This document shows positions 23,530-32,131 of a stretch of 58,339 nucleotides of DNA, one piece after another (position 1 is the stretch's first letter; each line of letters opens with the position of its first letter). Made by a program: the position numbers and the translations under genes. The notes beneath the pieces are model-generated. The model saw only the letters and a program-made list of their open reading frames with translations. It was not told the DNA's origin and did not search any database. Location of the stretch: positions 1 through 58,339 of the forward strand of contig NZ_MRWD01000033.1 of NCBI RefSeq assembly GCF_002093625.1. The letters run 5' to 3'. This DNA comes from Rouxiella silvae (GTDB taxonomy: Bacteria > Pseudomonadota > Gammaproteobacteria > Enterobacterales > Enterobacteriaceae).

Positions 23530-23910
23530 ATGGAAAAATCTGTAGACGTTTTGCTCTATGACATTAATGCCACACGGCCGATTTTGGAGCAGATTGCCAA
23601 TAAGTGGTCAGTACTTATTCTTACTGTGGTTTGCCATCAGCCCTCGCGATTTAATGCGATAAAACGTCGGCTGGATCCGATTACCCACAAAGCACTGACT
23701 GAGGCGCTGCGCAGGCTGGAGAGGAATGGGTTAGTGCTTCGACGCGTTATTAACTCTTCTCCGGTAGCGGTTGAATACTCGATTACGCCATTAGGAAGAA
23801 CGCTACAACAGCCATTTGCGGCGCTGGTTTCATGGGCTTCGCAACACGGGGAGGGGATTACACGGGCACAGGAGGCGTACGATAATCGCGTTATTAACCT
23901 TGAGAAATAA
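23530..23910 (+). CDS. HxlR-family winged-helix regulator
   Basis: 126 residues, a close paralogue of the HxlR at 21050: ILEQIANKWSVLILTVVCHQ, PSRFNAIKRRLDPITHKALT, SSPVAVEYSITPLGRTL. It lacks the N-terminal Cys of its paralogue but has a Cys after the first helix (VVCHQP), so redox sensing may differ. It is divergent from the SDR at 22690. Its last codons overlap a strong hairpin. Confidence 0.9.
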   Translation: MEKSVDVLLYDINATRPILEQIANKWSVLILTVVCHQPSRFNAIKRRLDPITHKALTEALRRLERNGLVLRRVINSSPVAVEYSITPLGRTLQQPFAALVSWASQHGEGITRAQEAYDNRVINLEK

Positions 23911-23919
23911 CGCGATTAT
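23882..23919. terminator. bidirectional terminator at the HxlR/RidA convergence
   Basis: ATAATCGCGTTATT and AATAACGCGATTAT are perfect 14-bp arms around a 10-bp loop, overlapping the last codons of the HxlR gene. A T-rich stretch follows on the plus strand (TTTCTTCTTTTT). It separates HxlR from the convergent RidA gene at 23938. Confidence 0.8.
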
Positions 23920-23937
23920 TCAAAATATTTCTTCTTT

Positions 23938-24327
23938 TTAACCCAGATAAGCCGTGCATTTTATTTCGACCAGCAGGTCAGGATGGGCAAGCTCGCTGAC
24001 GCCAATACAGGTCCAGCAGCAGGTAGCGCGAGGAAAGCGACTGTCCTTTATTTTTCTGAATAGTGGCATATGTTGCGACATGTTCACGTGGTAGCTGGTG
24101 ATATCAATGACGTTGTCGAAGGTCGCACCTGCCTCACTCAACACCAATGCCAGATTATCCCAACATAGCTGAAACTGTTGCTCGGGGTTTTCAGGAATAC
24201 GTAATTGATCATCGCGACCGATTTGGCCGGACATCACCAAAAGATTATCAATCAACAGCCCAGGCAAATAGCCTGCTTTGTCGACCACTGAACGCATTTT
24301 TTCGGGGACAATTGATTTTTTGGTCAT
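23938..24327 (-). CDS. RidA/YjgF-family protein
   Basis: 129 residues: LLIDNLLVMSGQIGRDDQL, QFQLCWDNLALVLSEAGATF, VIDITSYHVNM, and a C-terminal VEIKCTAYLG. The Rid fold makes trimers, and in RidA proper an Arg deaminates reactive enamines from Ser/Thr dehydratases. Here the region is RFPRATCCWTCIGV, with unusual Cys residues where RidA has PARSCVEV, so it is one of the Rid subfamilies with unclear activity. The start overlaps the stop of YgjV (ATGA), so translation is coupled. Confidence 0.88.
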   Translation of the reverse strand: MTKKSIVPEKMRSVVDKAGYLPGLLIDNLLVMSGQIGRDDQLRIPENPEQQFQLCWDNLALVLSEAGATFDNVIDITSYHVNMSQHMPLFRKIKDSRFPRATCCWTCIGVSELAHPDLLVEIKCTAYLG

Positions 24328-24827
24328 AGACTTTCCTTAGCTAAAGCGCGTTTATTACGAAAATAAGACAATAGCGTGCTGCTTAAAAATGCCAGCTCCA
24401 TCAGCGTGGCGACGGGTGATGCAGATAAAATATTGTTAACTACCCAGAAGCCGCTGCCGAGAACGGTAAAAATACGCATCCTGGACGGGTGCTTTTGAAA
24501 AGCCGCATAGGTGACAAACAGACTTCCAATCAGCGGAAATAAATCCTTCGGCCCCTGCCATACCCAAAGACAGCACAGTATTGAAAGGGCGAGGAACATC
24601 CAGCAAAGCGCCTGCCGCGTGCTAAAAATAGCCGTAACATAGCGGCACGCCGCCAGCAGCATCAGCGCTGCGGAAGCGGGCTGACTCAGCAGTGAGAAAT
24701 GTATCGATAGCAGAAAGGTCGATAGCGCAAGAAGCAATAAAGTCTTTTTACGCGAGAAGTGAAATGCCGACACGTCCAGCACAAAAGAGACGCCAGCGAT
24801 CAATTGAGAAAGGAGAAAAGGGGTCAT
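24324..24827 (-). CDS. YgjV-family inner membrane protein
   Basis: About 167 residues with five or so membrane segments: LLSQLIAGVSFVLDVSAFHF near the N-terminus, ACRYVTAIFSTRQALCWMFL, LFPLIGSLFVTYAAFQ and SGFWVVNNILSASPVATLME. These match the pattern of E. coli YgjV (Imp_YgjV family), which has no established function. The start is uncertain because the RBS before ATG 24827 is poor and the frame is open further upstream. It is co-transcribed with the antiporter and RidA. Confidence 0.78.
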   Translation of the reverse strand: MTPFLLSQLIAGVSFVLDVSAFHFSRKKTLLLLALSTFLLSIHFSLLSQPASAALMLLAACRYVTAIFSTRQALCWMFLALSILCCLWVWQGPKDLFPLIGSLFVTYAAFQKHPSRMRIFTVLGSGFWVVNNILSASPVATLMELAFLSSTLLSYFRNKRALAKESL

Positions 24828-24885
24828 GTAAATACCGATATTTTTATTGATAAATATAAAATTTTTCACATTTGTAAATGCGAAA

Positions 24886-25104
24886 TTATTCCACCCGAGT
24901 GACATCTGGGTGCTGTTCGCTTGCGGCTTCATGATAAATGTCCCCTAACCAAAGCGGGATCTCCGCTTCGGTCAGTTCGTCGGGAATGATAACTTCGTAC
25001 AGCCGCGAAAATTTTCTTTCAGTCATATCGACGCGAAACACCTGCCAGCCAGGGGTTGAAGGCTTCACGCCGATGAAACGGCCAAATACGTTATAAATCA
25101 TCAT
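24886..25104 (-). CDS. small conserved protein, function unknown
   Basis: 72 residues, no membrane segment. It begins MMIYNVFGRFIGVKPS and continues with VIIPDELTEAEIPLWLGDIY, giving an acidic soluble protein. I recall similar small enterobacterial proteins (DUF7661-like), but the assignment is tentative. It starts three bases after the antiporter stop, so it is translationally linked to the antiporter and may be a cytoplasmic accessory to it. Confidence 0.65.
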   Translation of the reverse strand: MMIYNVFGRFIGVKPSTPGWQVFRVDMTERKFSRLYEVIIPDELTEAEIPLWLGDIYHEAASEQHPDVTRVE

Positions 25105-25107
25105 GGG

Positions 25108-26424
25108 CTATTTTCTGCTCCAGAAATTTAACAGCGGGGTAACGGTAATGCCGTGAATGAGCACGCTGGCCGTGATAATGGTGAGCGCAAAGTTGGTCAT
25201 TAACTCGGCGTCTGCACCCTGCATGCCGTGCATGTAGGCATAGGCGATATAGTTCAGGCTGCCTATTCCACGGATCCCAAGCCAGCCAAATAATAAACGC
25301 TGCTGGCGTGAATAAGAAGACTTCCAGGTTGAGATATACACCGCCAACGGGCGGATAATAAAGAACAAAATAAAGGCTAAAATAAGTCCCATAGAGTCCC
25401 AATGCTGTGCCAGCGTAATGCCCAATACGATAACAATGGCTGCCGCCAGCAGGCGTTCTATCGTATCGCCAAACGATAGCGCATCACCAATCACTAATCC
25501 GACGGATTTAAGCGGGCTTCTTGTCTCGATCGCGTGGCGCAAATGAGGATTAACCATCATTTCTGCCGGTGGATTTTCCTCCTGCTCCTCCGCTACTGGG
25601 TTTTTCTGCTGCACTCTAAGTTCTGCACTGCGCAACCCGACACCCGCGGCAAAGGCGGCTAAAAATCCAGAGGCATCGACCGCCATGGCCAGTGAAAAAC
25701 TCAAACAGATTAGCGCAAGCGCGATAAAGTCGCTGGGTGCAACGTCACCTTGAGAATGGCGAAATCGCGTGGCAATCAGGCCAATCAAGCGACCTAAGCC
25801 ATAACCAATAGCCAGACCGACGACCAATGCCCAGACTACGTCTACCGCCAGCCAGTGTAACCATTTCTCGGTTGACAGCGCGCCGTCGGCGTTGTGCCAC
25901 AGCAGCGCCAGCATCAGTAATGGCAGGGCGGTACCGTCGTTTAATCCAGCTTCACTAGACAAAGAAAGCCGTAGGCTGTCGTCATCTCGGGCATCATTAA
26001 TGGCAATCAGGCTGGCTAAAACCGGATCCGTTGGGGCAATAATCGCCGCTAACGCAAGAGAAATTGGCCACGGCAGGCCAGTCAGATAATGAGCTATAGC
26101 CATTACGCCAAGCACGGTTAAAATCATACCCGGCATGGCTAATCGGAAACCTATTTTCCAAATATTGGCTCTTAATGGTAGGCGGATTTTCAGTCCGGTG
26201 ATAAATAGCGACGTCGCGATGGCGATTTCAGTAATACGGCTGACCAACGTCGAGTGCTGCAACACGTCGAGACGCAAAACGTCGAAGCCCCATGGGCCGC
26301 AAAGTACGCCTACCAACAGATAAACGCCAAAAATAGGCACCGGTGTGCGGTTTATCCAGCCATACGATAATGACATAAGTAAAAGCAACCCCCCGGTAGC
26401 CGCTGTCCAAGCCAGATAATTCAT
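25108..26424 (-). CDS. CPA1/NhaP-type cation:proton antiporter
   Basis: 438 residues with about 12-13 membrane segments. The ion-site motif of CPA1 reads AAIIAPTDPVLASLI (near residue 130-145), then SEAGLNDGTALPLLML, and FFIIRPLAVYISTW near the end. Na+/H+ or K+/H+ exchange adjusts cytoplasmic pH and cation load. A hydrophilic loop (EEQEENPPAEMMVNP) lies near residue 280. It is the first gene of the minus-strand operon with the small protein, YgjV and RidA. Confidence 0.93.
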   Translation of the reverse strand: MNYLAWTAATGGLLLLMSLSYGWINRTPVPIFGVYLLVGVLCGPWGFDVLRLDVLQHSTLVSRITEIAIATSLFITGLKIRLPLRANIWKIGFRLAMPGMILTVLGVMAIAHYLTGLPWPISLALAAIIAPTDPVLASLIAINDARDDDSLRLSLSSEAGLNDGTALPLLMLALLWHNADGALSTEKWLHWLAVDVVWALVVGLAIGYGLGRLIGLIATRFRHSQGDVAPSDFIALALICLSFSLAMAVDASGFLAAFAAGVGLRSAELRVQQKNPVAEEQEENPPAEMMVNPHLRHAIETRSPLKSVGLVIGDALSFGDTIERLLAAAIVIVLGITLAQHWDSMGLILAFILFFIIRPLAVYISTWKSSYSRQQRLLFGWLGIRGIGSLNYIAYAYMHGMQGADAELMTNFALTIITASVLIHGITVTPLLNFWSRK

Positions 26425-26757
26425 ACTTCCCCCTGTAAAATCACTTCAAGAACACCGCAAAATATCGGCGTAAGTTCATACCTAACTCATTATAGGATAT
26501 ATGAAAAATTACTCTCAAAACTTCGCGAAAGGAGCGATGGTAGAGCGGTGATGACGCTGCAAGCCAATAAAAAATTCAGACTAAGTGCATATGTTATTAA
26601 TTGACATGCATTATGTTGCTCACTATTTTTACTGCTATTGCGCGCTTCGTCCGTTTTTATTTCATTGCGCACCGCTGAGTGAATAACATAGTCAATCCCT
26701 CTATTTTTTCATGAGCATGTTTTATGGATTTTCACATTTTTATTGGAAGGGATAACG
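26425..26757 (+). promoter_or_regulatory. 333-bp AT-rich gap with promoter for the carbamoyltransferase pair
   Basis: There is no gene in this gap. On the plus strand TTGACA (26601-26606) and TATTTT (26624-26629), separated by 17 bp, form a good sigma-70 promoter about 130 bp before the carbamoyltransferase ATG. The 130-base leader is AT-rich, without an obvious hairpin. Promoters of the divergent antiporter operon must also lie here but were not resolved. Confidence 0.55.
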
Positions 26758-28587
26758 ATGAAAACGTATATTCTAGGGCTTTCCTGTTATTCTCATGATA
26801 GTTCTGCGAGCTTAATTTGCGATGGCGAAATTGTTGCCGCCGCTCAGGAGGAGCGTTTTACACGAATAAAACAGGATAAATGTTTCCCACGTAATGCCGT
26901 TGCTTTTTGTTTGCGTTTTGCCGGTATATCTCTTGGTGATGTAAAAAAGATTTTTTATTATGAAGATCCCGAGGAGAAATTTAAAAGAATTATGTCAACG
27001 GCGTTTACCAGCGGATGGTCAGGGGCGAGATCTTTATTCTTTGATACGCCAGCGTGGCTGCTTGATAAGCTTTACGTGAAAAAGAAGTTGTCTAATGAAT
27101 TAAAAGAATTTAGCTCTACAATACCCTGCATTGAATATATCAGCCATCATCGTTCTCACGCCGCATCGGCCTTTTTCCCCGCCCCTTTTGAAAAGGCGTT
27201 AGTGCTGTGCATTGACGGCGTGGGTGAATGGGATACGACTACCGCTTGGAAAGGGGAGGGCGGAAGATTAACCAAAATTTGGGAAACGCGTTTCCCACAC
27301 TCTCTTGGCCTATTGTACTCAGCTTTCACCCACTATTGTGGGTTTAAAGTCGACGCTGACGAGGACAAAATAATGGGCCTTGCCCCCTACGGTGAGCCTA
27401 TTTTTTACGATCAGATTATGTACCATCTTATTCACGTCGCCGATGATGGCAGCTTTACGATGAATATGGACTATTTCGACTATGCAACGGGTGAGAAAAT
27501 GACCTCGCCACAGTTTGATTCATTATTTGGCGGTCCGCCGCGTGTGCCCGACAGTGAGCTTACGCAGCGTGAATTCAATCTTGCAGCTTCGGTGCAGGCC
27601 GTGCTGGAAGAGGTGGTGCTCAGGTTGGCCCGACATTGGCAAGCACAAACTGGATTTAAAACACTTTGCCTGGCAGGCGGAGTGGCGCTGAACTCTGTGG
27701 TCAATGGCAGACTGGCACGGGCGGGAATTTTTGAGCGAGTCTGGATCCAACCCGCCTCTGACGACTGTGGTGGCTCGCTCGGCGCTGCGCTGTCGGGATG
27801 TTATGAAGTGGTAGGCCAAAAAAGAGTCGTAAATGTCAACGACAGCATGAAAGGCTGCTACCTCGGTCCGGCTTACAGTCGTGACGAAATCCGCGCATTT
27901 TTACTCAGTCAGCATTGTGAGTTTACTGAATTCAGCACACACAAACTGTGCAGCAAAGTGGCAGAAATTCTCAGTGAGGGCAATGTCGTGGGGTGGTTTC
28001 AAGGACGTATGGAGTTTGGTCCTCGGTCGCTCGGTGCACGCTCAATTTTAGGTGATGCACGTAAGCCAAAAATGCAAAGCCTGATCAATCTTAAAATCAA
28101 ACATCGTGAATCGTTGCGGCCTTTGGCACCCGCCGTACTGAAACAGCACGCTGGTGAATGGTTTAATGCTGTTAAATCCAGTCCCTATATGCTTTTTGCC
28201 CATCCTGTCTGCGAACAAAAGCGTCTTGCTCGGGTCGATTCACCCCCTTTTCAGTCCGGCATTCAAAAACTTTGTGAAGTGCGCTCGCAGATCCCCGCCG
28301 TTACTCACGTTGACTGTTCTGCGCGAGTGCAAACGGTGGACGGTGTTTATAACCCGCTGTTTTACCAGCTACTCAGTGCTTTTCACCAGCAAACGGGCTG
28401 TCCTCTGCTGGTAAACACCTCTTTTAATATGTACGGAGAACCGATAGTCGAATCACCACATGACGCTTATCGCTGCTTTATGCGCACTGCGATGGACTAT
28501 CTGGTGCTCGGCAGTTTTTTGCTCAGCAAGCGTAACCAGCCGCAGTGGCGGGAACGAGTCAACTCGACGGACTCTTCACGGGATTAA
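26758..28587 (+). CDS. NodU/TobZ/CmcH-family carbamoyltransferase
   Basis: About 609 residues. The N-terminal Kae1-like half has ILGLSCYSHDSSASL at the start, SHHRSHAASAFFPAPF (metal-binding HxxxH) and VLCIDGVGEWDTT. The C-terminal YrdC-like half has GWFQGRMEFGPRSLGARSIL and PLLVNTSFNMYGEPIVESP. Members use carbamoyl phosphate and ATP to place a carbamoyl group on a hydroxyl of nodulation factors, tobramycin, cephalosporins and other small molecules. ATG 26758 follows GGAAGGG. It is followed closely by an SGNH-fold gene, which suggests a two-gene tailoring or signal pathway. No polyketide or peptide synthase is nearby. Confidence 0.93.
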   Translation: MKTYILGLSCYSHDSSASLICDGEIVAAAQEERFTRIKQDKCFPRNAVAFCLRFAGISLGDVKKIFYYEDPEEKFKRIMSTAFTSGWSGARSLFFDTPAWLLDKLYVKKKLSNELKEFSSTIPCIEYISHHRSHAASAFFPAPFEKALVLCIDGVGEWDTTTAWKGEGGRLTKIWETRFPHSLGLLYSAFTHYCGFKVDADEDKIMGLAPYGEPIFYDQIMYHLIHVADDGSFTMNMDYFDYATGEKMTSPQFDSLFGGPPRVPDSELTQREFNLAASVQAVLEEVVLRLARHWQAQTGFKTLCLAGGVALNSVVNGRLARAGIFERVWIQPASDDCGGSLGAALSGCYEVVGQKRVVNVNDSMKGCYLGPAYSRDEIRAFLLSQHCEFTEFSTHKLCSKVAEILSEGNVVGWFQGRMEFGPRSLGARSILGDARKPKMQSLINLKIKHRESLRPLAPAVLKQHAGEWFNAVKSSPYMLFAHPVCEQKRLARVDSPPFQSGIQKLCEVRSQIPAVTHVDCSARVQTVDGVYNPLFYQLLSAFHQQTGCPLLVNTSFNMYGEPIVESPHDAYRCFMRTAMDYLVLGSFLLSKRNQPQWRERVNSTDSSRD

Positions 28588-28622
28588 CCGTTACTATTCG
28601 TTCGCACAGGAGATAGATTGAT

Positions 28623-29729
28623 ATGGAAATTAAAACAATGACTCACCGGGAAGCGATTAATCGCTGCTACGAATTAACGCCTCAGCTACGTGAATACGAT
28701 GAATTCATGTATATCGGCGTGCGTTGGCTGCCTTATACAATGTTTTTTCATCCTAAAAATTACCACTCAAAGGTGATTAACACCGATAACATGGGCTTTC
28801 GCCTCACTCAGTCTCACCGAGGATGGGTATCTCCCGCTGAATTTCCGGATGACGTCGCGGTAAATATTGTTATTGGCGGTTCTACGGCAATGGGAACCGG
28901 CGCGACTTCAGACGCTTACACCGTGGCGTCGGTGCTTGCTGAACTTACCGGAGAAATATGGTTGAATTTTGGCGGGCGGGGTTATAACTGCGTTCAGGAA
29001 GCGATAATATTTATGCTCAATGAACATAGCCTCAAGAAGATTAACAACGTTATTATTTTGAGTGGTCTCAATACACTCACCCTTGAAGGGTTGCCGGATG
29101 AGTATACCACTGAGTATGGTAAATATTATTACTCCTATGAATTCAGTCATTATATGCATAAATATAATCAGAGCCAGAAAGGTGTCTCGAATGCCTGCAT
29201 TTCAAGTGACGAATCTAAAACGCAAAGAATAATCCCACGTATCACCGAAAAATTTACTGGCTGGCTCGATCAGGTGGATGAACATTCTGTGGAGAAAATA
29301 TTTACCGACGTTTATATCGATATCGACCAGCGTATTCAGCATGCCGCGCAAATGACCATTGAATCGGCTATTCAAATACAACAGCTTGCCAAAAGCCACA
29401 ACGCGCGCGTGCATTTCGTTCTTCAACCCCTTTCTCGATGGAGTAAGCAGTATTTTCATCCGTGCGAAGAGGAGATGTTTAATACCGTCGACTACTGTGC
29501 CAATAATTTTTGGCGTCTGTTTCAGCGACTGTGCACGCCAAACCTACATGAGAAATATTCTTCACAAATTAGGCAGGGTTGTATTCAGGCCGCATTGCCT
29601 TACCACGACATGAACTTGTTAATGCAAAAATCACCTGCCCTGAATGACAATATTTATATTGATCATTTGCATTTAAACGATCTGGGCTATCGAGAAATGG
29701 GCAGGCTGATTTACGAATATGTTATTTGA
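28623..29729 (+). CDS. SGNH/GDSL-like hydrolase or acyltransferase
   Basis: 368 residues without a signal peptide. The SGNH blocks are recognisable: GGSTAMG (85-91, nucleophile Ser), FGGRGYN (116-122), SGLN (147-150, oxyanion Asn), and D347-x-x-H350 in IDHLHLNDLGY. It could hydrolyse or transfer acyl groups on the product of the upstream carbamoyltransferase. The gap of 35 bp and the shared strand indicate one operon. Homologous pairs occur in some Pseudomonas and enterobacterial genomes as far as I recall, but I cannot name the product. Confidence 0.75.
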   Translation: MEIKTMTHREAINRCYELTPQLREYDEFMYIGVRWLPYTMFFHPKNYHSKVINTDNMGFRLTQSHRGWVSPAEFPDDVAVNIVIGGSTAMGTGATSDAYTVASVLAELTGEIWLNFGGRGYNCVQEAIIFMLNEHSLKKINNVIILSGLNTLTLEGLPDEYTTEYGKYYYSYEFSHYMHKYNQSQKGVSNACISSDESKTQRIIPRITEKFTGWLDQVDEHSVEKIFTDVYIDIDQRIQHAAQMTIESAIQIQQLAKSHNARVHFVLQPLSRWSKQYFHPCEEEMFNTVDYCANNFWRLFQRLCTPNLHEKYSSQIRQGCIQAALPYHDMNLLMQKSPALNDNIYIDHLHLNDLGYREMGRLIYEYVI

Positions 29730-29766
29730 CGCCCTCAAGTGCGACATGATGGTCAATATGACGACT

Positions 29767-30780
29767 TTACCACTTCACTGCACTCTGCTGCCACGCCAGC
29801 AAGCGATCGCGTACCGCAAACAGTAGCGTTATCAGGGAAGAAAACAGCAGAGCCATCACAATCAGCGCACCGTACATGTTGGCATACGCCGCCCATCCCT
29901 GCGCCCACTGGAGATACCAACCCAGACCGGACTTTACCCCCATCATTTCTGCCGCGACCAGCACAGAAAATGAGGCGCCTAACCCCATAAACAAACCGAC
30001 AAAAACGTGGGGTAAAGAGGCCGGAATGGCGACCCGAAGGATCAGAAACAGATTGCTGGCGCCCAGCGTTCTGGCCACGTCGTAATAGCGATTATCAACG
30101 CTAGATACGCCGGACCAGGTTAATACGGTGACCGGGAACCAGGTCGCCAGTGCAATAAGAAAAATCGCTGCCGAGAAGCTCGATGGGAAGAAATACAGCG
30201 ACAGCGGCAACAGGGCGGTGGAGGGTACCGGTCCCAAAAAGCGCAGGATCGGATGCACCCAATAGCCCAGCCCACGAGACCAGCCGATGGCAATACCCGT
30301 GACAAATCCGCTTAGGCTGCCAAAAATAAAACCTAGCGCCAGCAACCGCAGTGAGTTAAGCACACTGTCGCCAAGGCGATACCAGTCAGTGGCGTAGGCT
30401 TCAACCAGCGCACGCGGTGGGGCAAAAAACGGTGCAGGGAGCAGTGCCAGCTTGGCGGTCACCGTTTCCCAAATTGCAATCAACACCGCCAGCGCCACCA
30501 GCCAGCGCGCGGAACGTTGCAACGGAGAAAACAGCAAACGCCACTCAAGTGCGCGGCCCAGCAGTGCGGCAACGGTAAGCGCTGCCGCAAATGTAGCGAA
30601 CAGGCGATGCGTTTCACCGACAAAGCGCGGCGGAGCAAAACCCACCGGCTTGTCGGGCCAGAAAATCATCAGTGCCACCAGCGCCCACCATGCAATGATG
30701 GCCAGACCCAATGCAGGCGTAATGTTCTGTTTATTAAGTACAATCACTGGATTCAGTCGGTTTAACGTTTCACTGGACAT
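29767..30780 (-). CDS. sulfonate/nitrate-type ABC permease, N-terminally extended
   Basis: 337 residues, about 80 longer than usual SsuC/TauC permeases. The core has TALLPLSLYFFPSSFSAAIF and the EAA loop with VDNRYYDVARTLGASNLFLI, then RVAIPASLPHVFVGLFMGLG. The extra N-terminal part holds two additional membrane segments (about 22-42 and 60-78). It forms the channel for the Tat-exported binding protein encoded 10 bp upstream in the same operon. The ATPase gene lies across the divergent promoter at 32132. The substrate is probably an organosulfur compound, by context. Confidence 0.9.
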   Translation of the reverse strand: MSSETLNRLNPVIVLNKQNITPALGLAIIAWWALVALMIFWPDKPVGFAPPRFVGETHRLFATFAAALTVAALLGRALEWRLLFSPLQRSARWLVALAVLIAIWETVTAKLALLPAPFFAPPRALVEAYATDWYRLGDSVLNSLRLLALGFIFGSLSGFVTGIAIGWSRGLGYWVHPILRFLGPVPSTALLPLSLYFFPSSFSAAIFLIALATWFPVTVLTWSGVSSVDNRYYDVARTLGASNLFLILRVAIPASLPHVFVGLFMGLGASFSVLVAAEMMGVKSGLGWYLQWAQGWAAYANMYGALIVMALLFSSLITLLFAVRDRLLAWQQSAVKW

Positions 30781-30790
30781 CGGTGTCCCC

Positions 30791-31849
30791 TTATCCGCTC
30801 ATTTTCATATTCATGTGCTCGTGTGACGCGGGCAACAGGTCCGGTACGTAGTGGTCTGCAAACTGCTGCGCGTTGGTGTCGGGTCGAATCACATTAATCA
30901 GCTTCAGTTCGTTGACGTAGGTTGCTACCTCACCGCGAAGTTGCTCACCGGTTGAGTGATGATTATGGGTGTGCTCTTTCAGCATGGCGGTGATGTCGTC
31001 GACAGGAACATTGCCCGGCACAAATGGCGCAAAGATTTTTGCGGTTTCGGCCGGGTGTTCAGAAGTCCACTGCTGGGCGTCGATAATCGCCTGGGTGATG
31101 GCTTTCGCCACCACTGGATTGTCACGCACCAGCGAACCGCGCAGACCCAGCACGCAGCAGGTCATCGAGCTGTATTCGCCGTTCATGTTGTTATCGATTT
31201 CCTGAAGGTCGTAGCGGTGTTTAATCAACCATCCCTGTGGGTCATCGCTGGCAATGGCCTGCACTTCTCCTTTGCGCAGCGCTTCGCCAAACAGGTCGGC
31301 AGGATACTGCACCCAGTTCACCTGTTTGTCAGGGTCAATGCCCTGTTTCGCCAGTTGAATAGCAAAGAAGTTGCGCAGTGGACTGGCCTGATCGCTGACC
31401 GCCACGTTTTTGCCCACCAAATCTCGGACGTTGTTAATGCCCGAGTTTTTCGGCACCAGCAGTCGCATACAGCCGCCGTGCGTGCCTACTGTCAGGTCGA
31501 CGTCAAAGCCTTGCTCCAGCGGTTTAAGCCAGCGTAATGCCATGCCGATACCGCCGTCTGCCTGGCCGGTAGCAATGGCCTGCAGCAGTGAGTCAGTGGG
31601 GCCGCTGAAATTAACCGGCTCGACGTTGAGGCCATATTTTTTGAAAAACCCCTGCTTAAGCGCCACTGAAATAGGCGACTGACACACGGCAGTTTGCCCC
31701 CAGGCCAGCTTGACTGTGGTGAGTTTAGCGTCGTCAACTGCCGCACCGTCGGCCCAGGCGGGAAGGGCAGAAGTGAGGCCTAGCCCCGCACCCAAGAGTC
31801 CCGCTCGTTGAATAAATACGCGCCGTGAAGAGTCTGTAAATCCTGCCAT
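30791..31849 (-). CDS. ABC transporter substrate-binding protein with Tat signal (NMT1/SsuA-like)
   Basis: 352 residues. The N-terminus carries a twin-arginine signal, SRRVFIQRAG, followed by GLLGAGLGLTSALPAWA, so it is exported folded. The mature part has the NMT1/THI5-like fold: VALKQGFFKKYGLNVEPVNF, LLQAIATGQADGGIGMAL, NNVRDLVGKNVAVSDQ. Its C-terminus is His- and Met-rich (THNHHSTG, HEHMNMKMSG), suggesting metal contact. ATG 31849 is preferred over the upstream TTG, with AGGAG nine bases before. It delivers an unknown ligand, probably a sulfonate-like compound, to the permease downstream. Confidence 0.88.
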   Translation of the reverse strand: MAGFTDSSRRVFIQRAGLLGAGLGLTSALPAWADGAAVDDAKLTTVKLAWGQTAVCQSPISVALKQGFFKKYGLNVEPVNFSGPTDSLLQAIATGQADGGIGMALRWLKPLEQGFDVDLTVGTHGGCMRLLVPKNSGINNVRDLVGKNVAVSDQASPLRNFFAIQLAKQGIDPDKQVNWVQYPADLFGEALRKGEVQAIASDDPQGWLIKHRYDLQEIDNNMNGEYSSMTCCVLGLRGSLVRDNPVVAKAITQAIIDAQQWTSEHPAETAKIFAPFVPGNVPVDDITAMLKEHTHNHHSTGEQLRGEVATYVNELKLINVIRPDTNAQQFADHYVPDLLPASHEHMNMKMSG

Positions 31850-32131
31850 TATGTGCAACTCCTGTTATTTACCTGCTTTACCCATGAGTCATGAAAACAA
31901 ACATTATTATCCGTTTGTAAGTCTGTAATTGTTTATTGTCTTTTTGCCGATAATTATAGATCTTTAGATAATGTTGCAGATTAGGCGTGGCGGTTGAAAT
32001 AACAATAGCGCATTAATATTGCCATCCTTGGCTTATTCATTTTTAGGCTTAGCTTTACCGGTATTAAGCATTTACCTTTATTCTAAAACGCGGAATATTT
32101 TATTTGAGAATAACGGCAGACGAGGTAGAGC

